Below, one piece after another: positions 13,985 to 20,273 of a stretch of DNA of 32,647 nucleotides. The position numbers and the translations under genes were made by a program. The DNA lies in the IMG/VR virus record IMGVR_UViG_3300025086_000123, positions 1 through 32,647 of that record; one strand, 5' to 3'. The stretch is from a virus. A model generated the notes under the pieces. That model ran no database searches. It saw only the letters and a program-made list of their open reading frames with translations, and was not told where the DNA came from. The stretch's first letter is position 1. Every line of letters starts with the position of its first letter.

Positions 13985-14010
13985 ATGGGGCGGCTGGTCT
14001 GCCCCATTTT
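13985..14010 (+). terminator. Hairpin with T-run inside the operon
   Basis: ATGGGGC (13985-13991) pairs with GCCCCAT (14001-14007), then TTTT. It separates the DUF669 gene from the Cas4-like gene and could act as an attenuator, lowering nuclease and helicase expression relative to Sak4 and DUF669. A leader similar to the other early genes (GAGTAGAAAGAGAGCAGAAA) follows. Confidence 0.6.
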
Positions 14011-14032
14011 ATGAGTAGAAAGAGAGCAGAAA

Positions 14033-14980
14033 ATGAACTTAGAGCCCTACGCCACGCCCAAAACAATTGAGGCGATTTACCAACACTACAAAGACAAACG
14101 CAAGAACGAGCATCGTCCTCATCTTGGCGGCAGTCAGATTGGCAATCCATGCAGCCGCGCATTGTGGTATCAGTTTAGACACGCTTGGACGCCTAACTTT
14201 GATGGGCGTCTTTTGCGTTTATTCGAGACTGGTGATCGAGAAGAGGATCGCGTTGTGTCGAACCTTCGAGCGGTTGGTGTGACGGTCTGGGAGCGAGATC
14301 CAGACACTGGCAAACAGGTCAGGTTCGAGGCCTGTGGTGGACATTTTGCTCTATCATTGGATGGCGTTGGGGAGGGCTTTGCGGAAAGCAAAAAAGCTCA
14401 CACTCTTGAGTTCAAAACGATGAACGACAAAAATTTCAAGGCCACCAAAAATATGGGCGTCCAGAAATCCAAGCCAATTTACTGGGCACAATGCCAGATT
14501 GGTATGCATCTCGCTGAAATGGATCGCTGTTATTTTATAGCTGTCAACAAAAACACAGATGAGATCTATGGTGAGAGGATCAAGCTCGACAGGGCAGAAG
14601 CAAAAGCGCTGATTAGCAAAGCTGAAAACATTGTATTCTCTGCCCTACCGCCAGATAAACTGCACGATGATCCGAGTAATTGGCAGTGCAAGTTTTGCCC
14701 TTACTGGGCTGTGTGCCACGGCTGCAAGATTCCAGAGGTTAGCTGTCGGACGTGCAGCCATGTGACGCCAGAGCAAGACGGCACTTGGAGCTGCTCAAAG
14801 GGTAAGCCTACTGTCACTTGTGATGAGCATTTGTACATCCCACAGATCATGCCGCCAGACCTAGAGGTGTCAGACGCTGGTGATGATTTTGTTGAGTATG
14901 AGGATCTGGACAGCGGAGAAATAATCCGAAATCAAAACAACAGCCGCGAGATATTTGAGTCGAGGATGCGTGATGAGTGA
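14033..14980 (+). CDS. Cas4-like PD-(D/E)XK nuclease
   Basis: A 315-aa exonuclease of the PD-(D/E)XK superfamily, related to Cas4/RecB-type phage nucleases. Active-site residues are Asp110 in LSLDGVGEG, Glu126 and Lys128 in LEFKTMN, and Gln155 in YWAQCQIGMHL. Cys40 in GNPCSRALWYQF with Cys219, 222, 228 and 231 (CKFCPYWAVCHGCK) is the usual Cas4-like iron-sulphur or zinc set. A second cluster follows at Cys238, 241, 254, 263 and His266, forming an extra zinc-ribbon-like module. It would resect DNA ends to feed the Sak4/DUF669 annealing pair. The last 8 nt overlap the next gene. Confidence 0.87.
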   Translation: MNLEPYATPKTIEAIYQHYKDKRKNEHRPHLGGSQIGNPCSRALWYQFRHAWTPNFDGRLLRLFETGDREEDRVVSNLRAVGVTVWERDPDTGKQVRFEACGGHFALSLDGVGEGFAESKKAHTLEFKTMNDKNFKATKNMGVQKSKPIYWAQCQIGMHLAEMDRCYFIAVNKNTDEIYGERIKLDRAEAKALISKAENIVFSALPPDKLHDDPSNWQCKFCPYWAVCHGCKIPEVSCRTCSHVTPEQDGTWSCSKGKPTVTCDEHLYIPQIMPPDLEVSDAGDDFVEYEDLDSGEIIRNQNNSREIFESRMRDE

Positions 14981-15227
14981 TAACAGGAACCTTCAAAAGT
15001 TGGTGCGGAAAATTATCAATGTGATGCCAGATGAAATCAGCGATGACCAATTGGTGTGTATAATACTGAATTTGGTGATGTTATATTCGCGCCACGAAAA
15101 TTGGCCAAAAATTCAAAATGACGTTGGAATTAATATTGTCATGGAGGTGATGGGTAAAAAAAATGATGTCAGACGCGCCGTCCAAGATGCGGATGATTTT
15201 TTAGGGAGGATTGTTAATGACATTTGA
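14973..15227 (+). CDS. 84-aa helical hypothetical protein
   Basis: The ATG at 14973 lies 8 nt inside the nuclease gene; an upstream TTG in frame is less likely. The product is largely helical with an N-terminal part NLQKLVRKIINVMPDEISDD, a hydrophobic centre (LVCIILNLVMLYSR) and a C-terminus RRAVQDADDFLGRIVNDI. The centre is probably a buried helix rather than a membrane span. The final codons overlap the helicase start. No family recognised; it may be a helper of the flanking nuclease and helicase. Confidence 0.68.
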   Translation: MSDNRNLQKLVRKIINVMPDEISDDQLVCIILNLVMLYSRHENWPKIQNDVGINIVMEVMGKKNDVRRAVQDADDFLGRIVNDI

Positions 15228-16872
15228 ACTTCGAGATTATCAGAAAGAGGCTGTCGATGGCCTGTACAATTACTGGGCTGGAAAGGCTGGTGATAACCCT
15301 CTGATTGTTGCGCCGACTGGATCTGGCAAAACGGCTATTATCGCGCAGTTGATCAAGGATGCCATGAGCTATCCTGACACCAGAGTTCTGGTTGTAACGC
15401 ATGTGAAAGAGCTTCTGGAGCAAGGCGCAAGTGGGCTGCTAAAACTCTACCCAGAGGCTGATTTTGGCGTATACAGCGCAGGGTTAAGGCAGAAGGTTCT
15501 AGACCGCCCAATCACGTTTGCAGGCATCCAGAGCGTCTGGGAGAGGGCGTATGACATTGTGCCAGCTCCTGACTTGGTTTTGATCGATGAGGCACACCTA
15601 TTGCCCAAAAATACTGAGACACGATACAATCGATTTATTGCCGATCTGAAGGTTTGCAATCCACTGGTGAAAGTAGTTGGGCTTACAGCCACGCCGTACC
15701 GATTAGACACAGGATATTTGCATCAAGGAAAGGGCAGAATCTTTGATGGCATTGCCCATGACATACCTGTGGGGATGCTGATGGAGCAGGGGTATCTCTC
15801 CCCGGTCATCTCGAAGGGTGGTGTTAAGCAGATTGATTTGACAGGTGTTGGAAAACGAGGCGGTGAGTTTATCGAAAGCCAGCTTGCCACGGCTGCGTCT
15901 GATCCAGAATTGGTCAAATCAACTGTCGAAGAAATTGTAGATCTGGGGTCTGATCGAAAAAGCTGGCTGGTGTTTAGCAGTGGAATAAATCATGCAAATA
16001 TGCTGGCTGATGAGTTCGAGGGGCAGGGGATAGACGTTGGTGTGGTGACAGGTGGCGACAGTAGTGCAGTGCGCGAGAGGACCATTGCTGATTTCAAGAG
16101 CGGTCAACTGCGATGCCTGATTAATGTGAACGTGCTGACCACAGGATTCGATCATCCAGAAGTGGATCTGGTTGCGCTTGTTAGAGCGACAGCTTCGACT
16201 GGCTTGTATGTTCAGATGGTTGGGCGCGGGACGCGGATTGCTGACGGCAAGGAAAATTGCCTGATTTTAGACTACGGCCAGAATGTCGAGCGGCATGGCT
16301 TCATCGATAAGGTAAAGCCAAAGGACAAATCGGCAGGCGCGGGGGATGGCGAAGCCCCTGCAAAACAATGCGAGAGCTGCCAGACGATGGTTCACGCAGC
16401 CTGTCAGATCTGTCCATCGTGTGGGTTTGAGTTCCCTGCTCCGACACTCAACCACAGCGCAAGCAGCTATCGTGGGGCCATGCTATCGTCACAGGTGCAG
16501 TCTGAGTGGGTTGACGTTGATGACGTTAAATATCGTCGGCACAGCAAGGCTGGTAAACCTGACAGTGTGAAAGTCACTTACAAATATGGTTTTTTTGAAG
16601 AGGTCTCGGAATGGCTTTGCCCAGATCACGGCGGCTATGCGTCAGGCAAATATCAGCAGCGTAAGCGCCTATTAAATTCTGAGGCTGACACGACTGATGA
16701 CGCCCTAAACGAATGTCATTTTTGGACAACGCCCAGTCGAATAAAAATTAAACCATCCACCCACAATCCGAAATACAAAGAGGTTGTAGAGTTTGATTAT
16801 ACCCAAGTGGAGATAAAAAATGAGGCGCAAAGTAAGGACTTCAATCGTTTCGGTGACGAGATACCCTTCTGA
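15217..16872 (+). CDS. Superfamily 2 DEAH helicase with zinc finger
   Basis: A 551-aa helicase. Motifs in order: Q-like RDYQ at 6-9, motif I APTGSGKTA (32-40), motif II IDEAH (123-127), motif III GLTATPYR (155-162), motif V NVNVLTTGFDHP (303-314) and motif VI QMVGRGTR (333-340). After the core comes a zinc finger with Cys385, 388, 396, 399 and 402 (CESCQ and CPSCGFEFP). The start is the ATG at 15217, with GGGAGGA seven bases ahead; two upstream codons are excluded. It resembles RecG/UvsW-type or RAD25-like phage helicases that remodel forks and recombination intermediates, complementing the primase-helicase encoded to the left. Confidence 0.9.
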   Translation: MTFELRDYQKEAVDGLYNYWAGKAGDNPLIVAPTGSGKTAIIAQLIKDAMSYPDTRVLVVTHVKELLEQGASGLLKLYPEADFGVYSAGLRQKVLDRPITFAGIQSVWERAYDIVPAPDLVLIDEAHLLPKNTETRYNRFIADLKVCNPLVKVVGLTATPYRLDTGYLHQGKGRIFDGIAHDIPVGMLMEQGYLSPVISKGGVKQIDLTGVGKRGGEFIESQLATAASDPELVKSTVEEIVDLGSDRKSWLVFSSGINHANMLADEFEGQGIDVGVVTGGDSSAVRERTIADFKSGQLRCLINVNVLTTGFDHPEVDLVALVRATASTGLYVQMVGRGTRIADGKENCLILDYGQNVERHGFIDKVKPKDKSAGAGDGEAPAKQCESCQTMVHAACQICPSCGFEFPAPTLNHSASSYRGAMLSSQVQSEWVDVDDVKYRRHSKAGKPDSVKVTYKYGFFEEVSEWLCPDHGGYASGKYQQRKRLLNSEADTTDDALNECHFWTTPSRIKIKPSTHNPKYKEVVEFDYTQVEIKNEAQSKDFNRFGDEIPF

Positions 16873-17188
16873 ACACGATGAACAGGTTGGATTTGTTAAT
16901 TGGTTTCGAGCTAAGTTTCCAAGAGTTTTGATATTTGCCATTCCAAACGGCGGCAAGAGATCGATCTCTGCTGGCAAAAAGTTCAAGGCAGAGGGTGTTG
17001 TGGCTGGGGTTCCAGACCTGTTTATCCCTGAGTGGAACTTGTGGGTGGAGATGAAACGAGAACGCGGTGGGCGACTTTCCCCCGATCAAAAAGATATGAT
17101 CGCCTACCTTGAGGGGATTGGCCACTGCGTGGTTGTGGGCAAGGGCGCGAAGGATGCTTCGAAGCAGATTATGGATTTTAAAAAATGA
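16820..17188 (+). CDS. VRR-NUC nuclease
   Basis: A 122-aa minimal VRR-NUC domain, a PD-(D/E)XK nuclease often with Holliday-junction or flap activity. Active-site residues: Glu18 (SEHDEQVGFVNWF), Asp66 in VAGVPDLFIP, Glu77 and Lys79 in LWVEMKRE, plus Gln90 in RLSPDQKDM. The N-terminal FAIPNGGKRS loop is standard. It starts from a GGAGATAAAAA ribosome site and overlaps the helicase gene by 53 nt in another frame. As a junction-resolving nuclease it would finish recombination products or debranch DNA before packaging. Confidence 0.9.
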   Translation: MRRKVRTSIVSVTRYPSEHDEQVGFVNWFRAKFPRVLIFAIPNGGKRSISAGKKFKAEGVVAGVPDLFIPEWNLWVEMKRERGGRLSPDQKDMIAYLEGIGHCVVVGKGAKDASKQIMDFKK

Positions 17189-17337
17189 AATTAAAATATC
17201 ACTGGACAATTAAAGACGATGGACTGAATATTTATGAAGAGGGTGTGAGGGTTGCGAAAATCGATCCTGATCAATTCAAACATTTAGTTGCAGAATTAAC
17301 AGAGCATTTAAGGTGGCAAGAAACTATAGAAGGATAG
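17185..17337 (+). CDS. 50-aa hypothetical protein
   Basis: Short gene coupled to the VRR-NUC gene by ATGA. The product starts MKLKYHWTIKDDGLNIYEEG, a strand-rich segment, and ends with a helix DQFKHLVAELTEHLRWQE. It would be a small soluble protein. It is followed four bases later by the next ATG. Function unknown. Confidence 0.65.
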   Translation: MKLKYHWTIKDDGLNIYEEGVRVAKIDPDQFKHLVAELTEHLRWQETIEG

Positions 17338-17341
17338 AAAA

Positions 17342-17530
17342 ATGGGTGATGAATCTTTACGGCCAGAGCAGAAAGCGCACTTGAGATTTTTGAGACATCA
17401 GGTTGATACATGCCAAACCGAGGCTCTTCGAATTGTCGCTCACCCCAACGTCACGCAGGACATGTTCAGAGCATGTAATGAATTAAAAAAATACAGAAAA
17501 TCCTTACAGCGCGAAGGCGTTAAAATTTAA
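17342..17530 (+). CDS. 62-aa hypothetical protein, end of recombination operon
   Basis: A 62-aa all-helical protein (RPEQKAHLRFLRHQVDTCQT; ACNELKKYRKSLQREG) with a ribosome site at the end of the preceding gene (AGAAGGATAG). No family recognised. It is the last gene before the separate promoter at 17555; no clear hairpin terminator follows it, so transcription may continue into the next unit. Confidence 0.68.
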   Translation: MGDESLRPEQKAHLRFLRHQVDTCQTEALRIVAHPNVTQDMFRACNELKKYRKSLQREGVKI

Positions 17531-17554
17531 TTTAAAAAAAATGCACTTCCTCTA

Positions 17555-17582
17555 TTGTAATCTGTGACGGATGTCATATGTT
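17555..17582 (+). promoter_or_regulatory. Repressible early promoter 1
   Basis: TTGTAA (17555-17560), 16-bp spacer, TATGTT (17577-17582). The spacer holds TGACG-GA-TGTCA (17565-17576), one mismatch from a perfect inverted repeat. A GTGTAGAGAGAGAGGAAA leader follows and contains the ribosome site. Confidence 0.8.
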
Positions 17583-17608
17583 GGTTGTGTAGAGAGAGAG
17601 GAAATAAA

Positions 17609-18163
17609 ATGTTTACTAAATACGCAATCACCATAATCGACACAGTTAGCACGCGCGATGGATCACGCAGCCACACTGCTAAGAAAGCCTACTTCGAAAA
17701 ACTCAGCAGCTATAATGGTTACTTACATGCCAGCTCAACAGTCACGACTACCTTCGACAGCCAAGAAGCTGCTGAAAATTTCATCGAAGAGCTGCCTGTC
17801 AGCCACTGTGGTGAGTATAATAACAAATACGAATATGGTGTCGAAGCTATCGAATACACCCACGCAAACCACAGTGGATGGTCTGACGTACATCCATATG
17901 AGATCGTGCGCGTTGTATCCCCAAAGACAATTGAGATCCGCGTGATGGATGCGGAACTGGACAAAAATTGGAAGCCTGAGATCATTGCTGGTGGCTTTGC
18001 TGGTCACTGCACAAACCAAGGCGCTCAGAAGTGGGATTACAAATCAAATCCTGAATACACCGTGATCCGCGCTCGCCTTCGCAAAGATGGCTATTTTCAC
18101 TCAGCCAATGGACGCCACGTTTTGTCGAAGACGCCTCACAAATTTCACGATTATAATTTTTAA
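17609..18163 (+). CDS. Conserved early protein of unknown function
   Basis: The ATG at 17609 follows the shared leader GAGAGAGAGGAAATAAA; an upstream ATG at 17564 would begin inside the promoter and is rejected. The 184-aa product has an N-terminal domain with a strand and SQEAAENFIEELPVSHCGEY, and a C-terminal domain HPYEIVRVVSPKTIEIRVMD, ELDKNWKPEIIAGGFAGHCT and a closing KFHDYNF. I recall this C-terminal domain as widespread in phages and plasmids without assigned function. It is a single-gene transcription unit with promoter and strong terminator, typical of genes acting on the host soon after infection. Confidence 0.78.
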   Translation: MFTKYAITIIDTVSTRDGSRSHTAKKAYFEKLSSYNGYLHASSTVTTTFDSQEAAENFIEELPVSHCGEYNNKYEYGVEAIEYTHANHSGWSDVHPYEIVRVVSPKTIEIRVMDAELDKNWKPEIIAGGFAGHCTNQGAQKWDYKSNPEYTVIRARLRKDGYFHSANGRHVLSKTPHKFHDYNF

Positions 18164-18168
18164 TAAAT

Positions 18169-18191
18169 AGGGGCTTCGGCTCCTTTTTTTT
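18169..18191 (+). terminator. Strong rho-independent terminator
   Basis: AGGGGC-UUCG-GCUCCU stem-loop followed by eight T. It directly precedes promoter 2, so each gene in this block is transcribed separately. Confidence 0.88.
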
Positions 18192-18203
18192 GCCTACCCC
18201 CCC

Positions 18204-18231
18204 TTGTAATCTGTGACAAATGTCATATATT
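18204..18231 (+). promoter_or_regulatory. Repressible early promoter 2
   Basis: TTGTAA (18204-18209), 16-bp spacer, TATATT (18226-18231). The spacer contains a perfect TGACA-AA-TGTCA (18214-18225). It is followed by the GTAGAGAGAAAGGAAA leader. Confidence 0.82.
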
Positions 18232-18257
18232 AGTTATGTAGAGAGAAAGGAAACACT

Positions 18258-18989
18258 ATGAAAAATGTAAACATCAAACCAGTCAACAATGGCAAAAAAG
18301 CAGCAGACCGCAATCGCTACTGTGGCCCAGCCGTCATCAGCGCAGTCACTGGTATGACTACTGGAGAGGCTGCTCGACTGATTCGTCATGTTGGTGGACG
18401 CAAATCCATCAAAGGCTCAACTACACATGAAGTCATAAGATCTCTTGAGATGTGTGGCATTAGAGGTCAGCACAAAACATTTGGACTTGATCTTGATCGT
18501 AGCAGTGGAGTGACACTAGCTGGCTGGCTCAAGTCTACAGTCAAAGAACGCACAGCCAATCGTGTGTTTTTGATCGTTGCTGGTTGGCACTGGCAACTGG
18601 TTCAAGGACGCCGCTACGTTTGTGGGATTGTTGGTGATGTGGTCAGCATCAAAGACAAAAAGGTAAAACGCCGTGCGCGTGTAGCCGAAGTCTATGAGCT
18701 TACATCAATGGGCGCGATCACTACGCCCAGCGAGGCTATAAAGCCAAAGCGTGTGGCGTGTGGTGCAGACAGGGATCGTGGCAAAGCTCAACGCCTAGCA
18801 AAGAAGATGGGCATGGAGATCACCATTGAGCGTTCTGGGTATGGAGAGAATGCGTACTGGATCGATTACGAAAGTGAAGACGATTATGTAGATCTTGGCG
18901 TAATCGAAGGCCACTGCTCATACGACTGGCAAGAGGTGTTCTGGAAGCTCCAAGAAATCGAGCAGCACCAACAAAAAAAGGCAGCATAA
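18258..18989 (+). CDS. Papain-like (C39-like) cysteine peptidase, early
   Basis: A 243-aa protein with the hallmark of C39/papain-like peptidases: Cys22 in NRYCGPAVISAVTGM, a helical segment, then His111 in VAGWHWQLVQG and a likely third residue, Asp127, in CGIVGDVVS. Such folds cleave peptide or isopeptide bonds, often after double glycine, or act as amidases. The C-terminal third (KAQRLAKKMGMEITIERSGY, EDDYVDLGVIEGHCSYDW) is extra and may bind a substrate. There is no signal peptide, so it acts in the host cytoplasm. Placed alone between a repressible promoter and a strong terminator, it is a candidate host-takeover or anti-defence protein. Catalytic activity is inferred from the Cys/His pattern only. 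Confidence 0.72.
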   Translation: MKNVNIKPVNNGKKAADRNRYCGPAVISAVTGMTTGEAARLIRHVGGRKSIKGSTTHEVIRSLEMCGIRGQHKTFGLDLDRSSGVTLAGWLKSTVKERTANRVFLIVAGWHWQLVQGRRYVCGIVGDVVSIKDKKVKRRARVAEVYELTSMGAITTPSEAIKPKRVACGADRDRGKAQRLAKKMGMEITIERSGYGENAYWIDYESEDDYVDLGVIEGHCSYDWQEVFWKLQEIEQHQQKKAA

Positions 18990-18996
18990 ATTAATT

Positions 18997-19017
18997 GGGG
19001 CTTCGGCCCCTTTTTTT
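18997..19017 (+). terminator. Strong rho-independent terminator
   Basis: GGGGC-UUCG-GCCCC (18997-19010) followed by seven T. The bases after it (TGCCTACCCCCC) match those after the terminator at 18169, showing that terminator and promoter were copied as one block. Confidence 0.9.
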
Positions 19018-19029
19018 GCCTACCCCCCC

Positions 19030-19058
19030 TTGTAATCTGTGACAACTGTCACTATCTA
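19030..19058 (+). promoter_or_regulatory. Repressible early promoter 3
   Basis: TTGTAA (19030-19035), 17-bp spacer, TATCTA (19053-19058); an alternative -10, TATAAT, lies at 19057-19062. The spacer has a perfect TGACA-AC-TGTCA (19040-19051). An AGAGAGAGGAAA leader follows. Confidence 0.8.
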
Positions 19059-19085
19059 TAATGTATAGAGAGAGAGGAAATCAAA

Positions 19086-19937
19086 ATGACACGCATCGAC
19101 ACACACCGCCCAAGCGCCATAGAGCCCAGCGAATACGCATTTGTATCTTTCCACAGCCATCGCGCCGATGATGTATGGGAATCAATTTCAGAGCAGCAAG
19201 CGTTTCGCTCACACATGATATCGACTGGCGCAAAATTCTCCACCCATAGCCATGGTGGTTCGTGCCATGTGTGTGGCGCTCACGCTTATACCGTAGCACG
19301 TTTTCATCACGCGCCCACAAACACTTATGTCGAGGTTGGCGAAATCTGCGCCGAAAAATTGCACAGCGGCGAAGCGCTTAACTTTCGCTCTTTTCGCGCA
19401 AAGGCCAAGGCTGGAATGGAAGCTGCCGCTGGCAAGGCTAAGGCAGAGCGCTTTCTTAAAGACGCTGGCGTGACTTGCGCTTACGACATTTGGCTACAGA
19501 AAGACTACGATAATTGGGAATGGGAGGAAGCGACTATTTTCGATATCGTGAGCAAGCTAGTTCGCTATGGCAGTATCAGCGACAAGCAAGTAGCGTTTAT
19601 TTCCAAGCTGATGAAAAAGATTGATGACCGAGCGGAAATCGCAGCTCAAAGAGCCGCAGAAGCCGAAGCCGCTGCGCCAATTCCTTGCGACGGTGAGCGC
19701 ATTCACGTTCGCGGTGAGGTAATTACAACCAAGTATGTAGAAACCAATTTTGGCGAGATCCTTAAAATGCTTGTGCGCCACGCTGACGGTTGGAAGGTAT
19801 GGGGCAGCGTCCCTGCGAGTATAGATCCTTTGCGCGGTGACATCGTAACTTTCGACGCCAAGGTAAACGTCAGTAAGGATGACGAAAAATTCGGGTTCTT
19901 TAGCCGCCCGACTAAAGCAAAAATTTTGGGCGCATAA
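19086..19937 (+). CDS. Zinc-site early protein of unknown function
   Basis: A 283-aa cytoplasmic protein. A probable zinc site uses Cys60 and Cys63 (CHVCGAHAYTV), a His near 74-75 and Cys88 (VEVGEICAEKL). A helical Lys/Ala-rich middle (RAKAKAGMEAAAGKAKAERF) and an acidic stretch (NWEWEEATIFD) follow, then a C-terminal strand-rich domain (IHVRGEVITTKYVETNFGEI; DIVTFDAKVNVSKDDE; TKAKILGA) that looks like an OB fold and could bind single-stranded nucleic acid. Third of the individually controlled early genes. The family is one I have seen in phages and plasmids without function. Confidence 0.72.
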   Translation: MTRIDTHRPSAIEPSEYAFVSFHSHRADDVWESISEQQAFRSHMISTGAKFSTHSHGGSCHVCGAHAYTVARFHHAPTNTYVEVGEICAEKLHSGEALNFRSFRAKAKAGMEAAAGKAKAERFLKDAGVTCAYDIWLQKDYDNWEWEEATIFDIVSKLVRYGSISDKQVAFISKLMKKIDDRAEIAAQRAAEAEAAAPIPCDGERIHVRGEVITTKYVETNFGEILKMLVRHADGWKVWGSVPASIDPLRGDIVTFDAKVNVSKDDEKFGFFSRPTKAKILGA

Positions 19938-19943
19938 GCGCCC
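19928..19943 (+). terminator. Hairpin over the stop codon, weak terminator candidate
   Basis: GGGCGC-ATAA-GCGCCC surrounds the TAA of the preceding gene. There is no T-run, so it may rather affect termination of translation or mRNA stability. Confidence 0.35.
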
Positions 19944-19968
19944 ATACTAACCAAGAAGATTACTAATA

Positions 19969-20064
19969 ATGTACGGTAAAAATCTCCGCGAATTTATCTT
20001 GGCGCTACACGGTTTTGACATCGTGTGGCTTCCATCCGACAACAGCGAGCAGCCACCATTTTAG
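19969..20064 (+). CDS. 31-aa hypothetical peptide
   Basis: A short frame starting MYGKNLREFILALHGFDIVW and ending NSEQPPF, preceded by AAGAAG ten bases away, a weak ribosome site. Its stop TAG lies inside the leader of the 64-aa gene. The composition is protein-like, but at this length translation is uncertain. Confidence 0.4.
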   Translation: MYGKNLREFILALHGFDIVWLPSDNSEQPPF

Positions 20065-20076
20065 AGAGGAAATGAA

Positions 20077-20271
20077 ATGAAAGTAAATGAACATGGATCA
20101 CCCGCCGATAGAGGAAGTGCCGACGCTTACTATGGACGCAGAATGAACCCACACTGGTGGCCTAGCGGCTCCTACGAAGGCAAGCGCGTTGAAAGCAAGG
20201 ATATGTCCCAATCGCAGATAGATGCCTATGTAGAGGCTTATGAGGCGCAGGACAGCTTTAAGGACTGGTAG
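20077..20271 (+). CDS. 64-aa GS-DRGSAD-type phage protein
   Basis: Encodes a 64-aa protein with HGSPADRGSADAYYGRRMNP and a C-terminal acidic helix (IDAYVEAYEAQDSFKDW). I recognise the G-S-P-x-D-R-G-S-A-D-x-Y-Y-G-R block from many small phage proteins of unknown function. It has a good ribosome site (GAGAGGAAA). The gene ends two bases from the convergent end of the ejection-protein gene, so no terminator separates the two transcripts. Confidence 0.75.
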   Translation: MKVNEHGSPADRGSADAYYGRRMNPHWWPSGSYEGKRVESKDMSQSQIDAYVEAYEAQDSFKDW

Positions 20272-20273
20272 CC

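Noticed and set aside
17564-17608. Upstream start for the 184-aa early protein
   Set aside because: The ATG at 17564-region lies in the promoter/operator block and would not be on the transcript.
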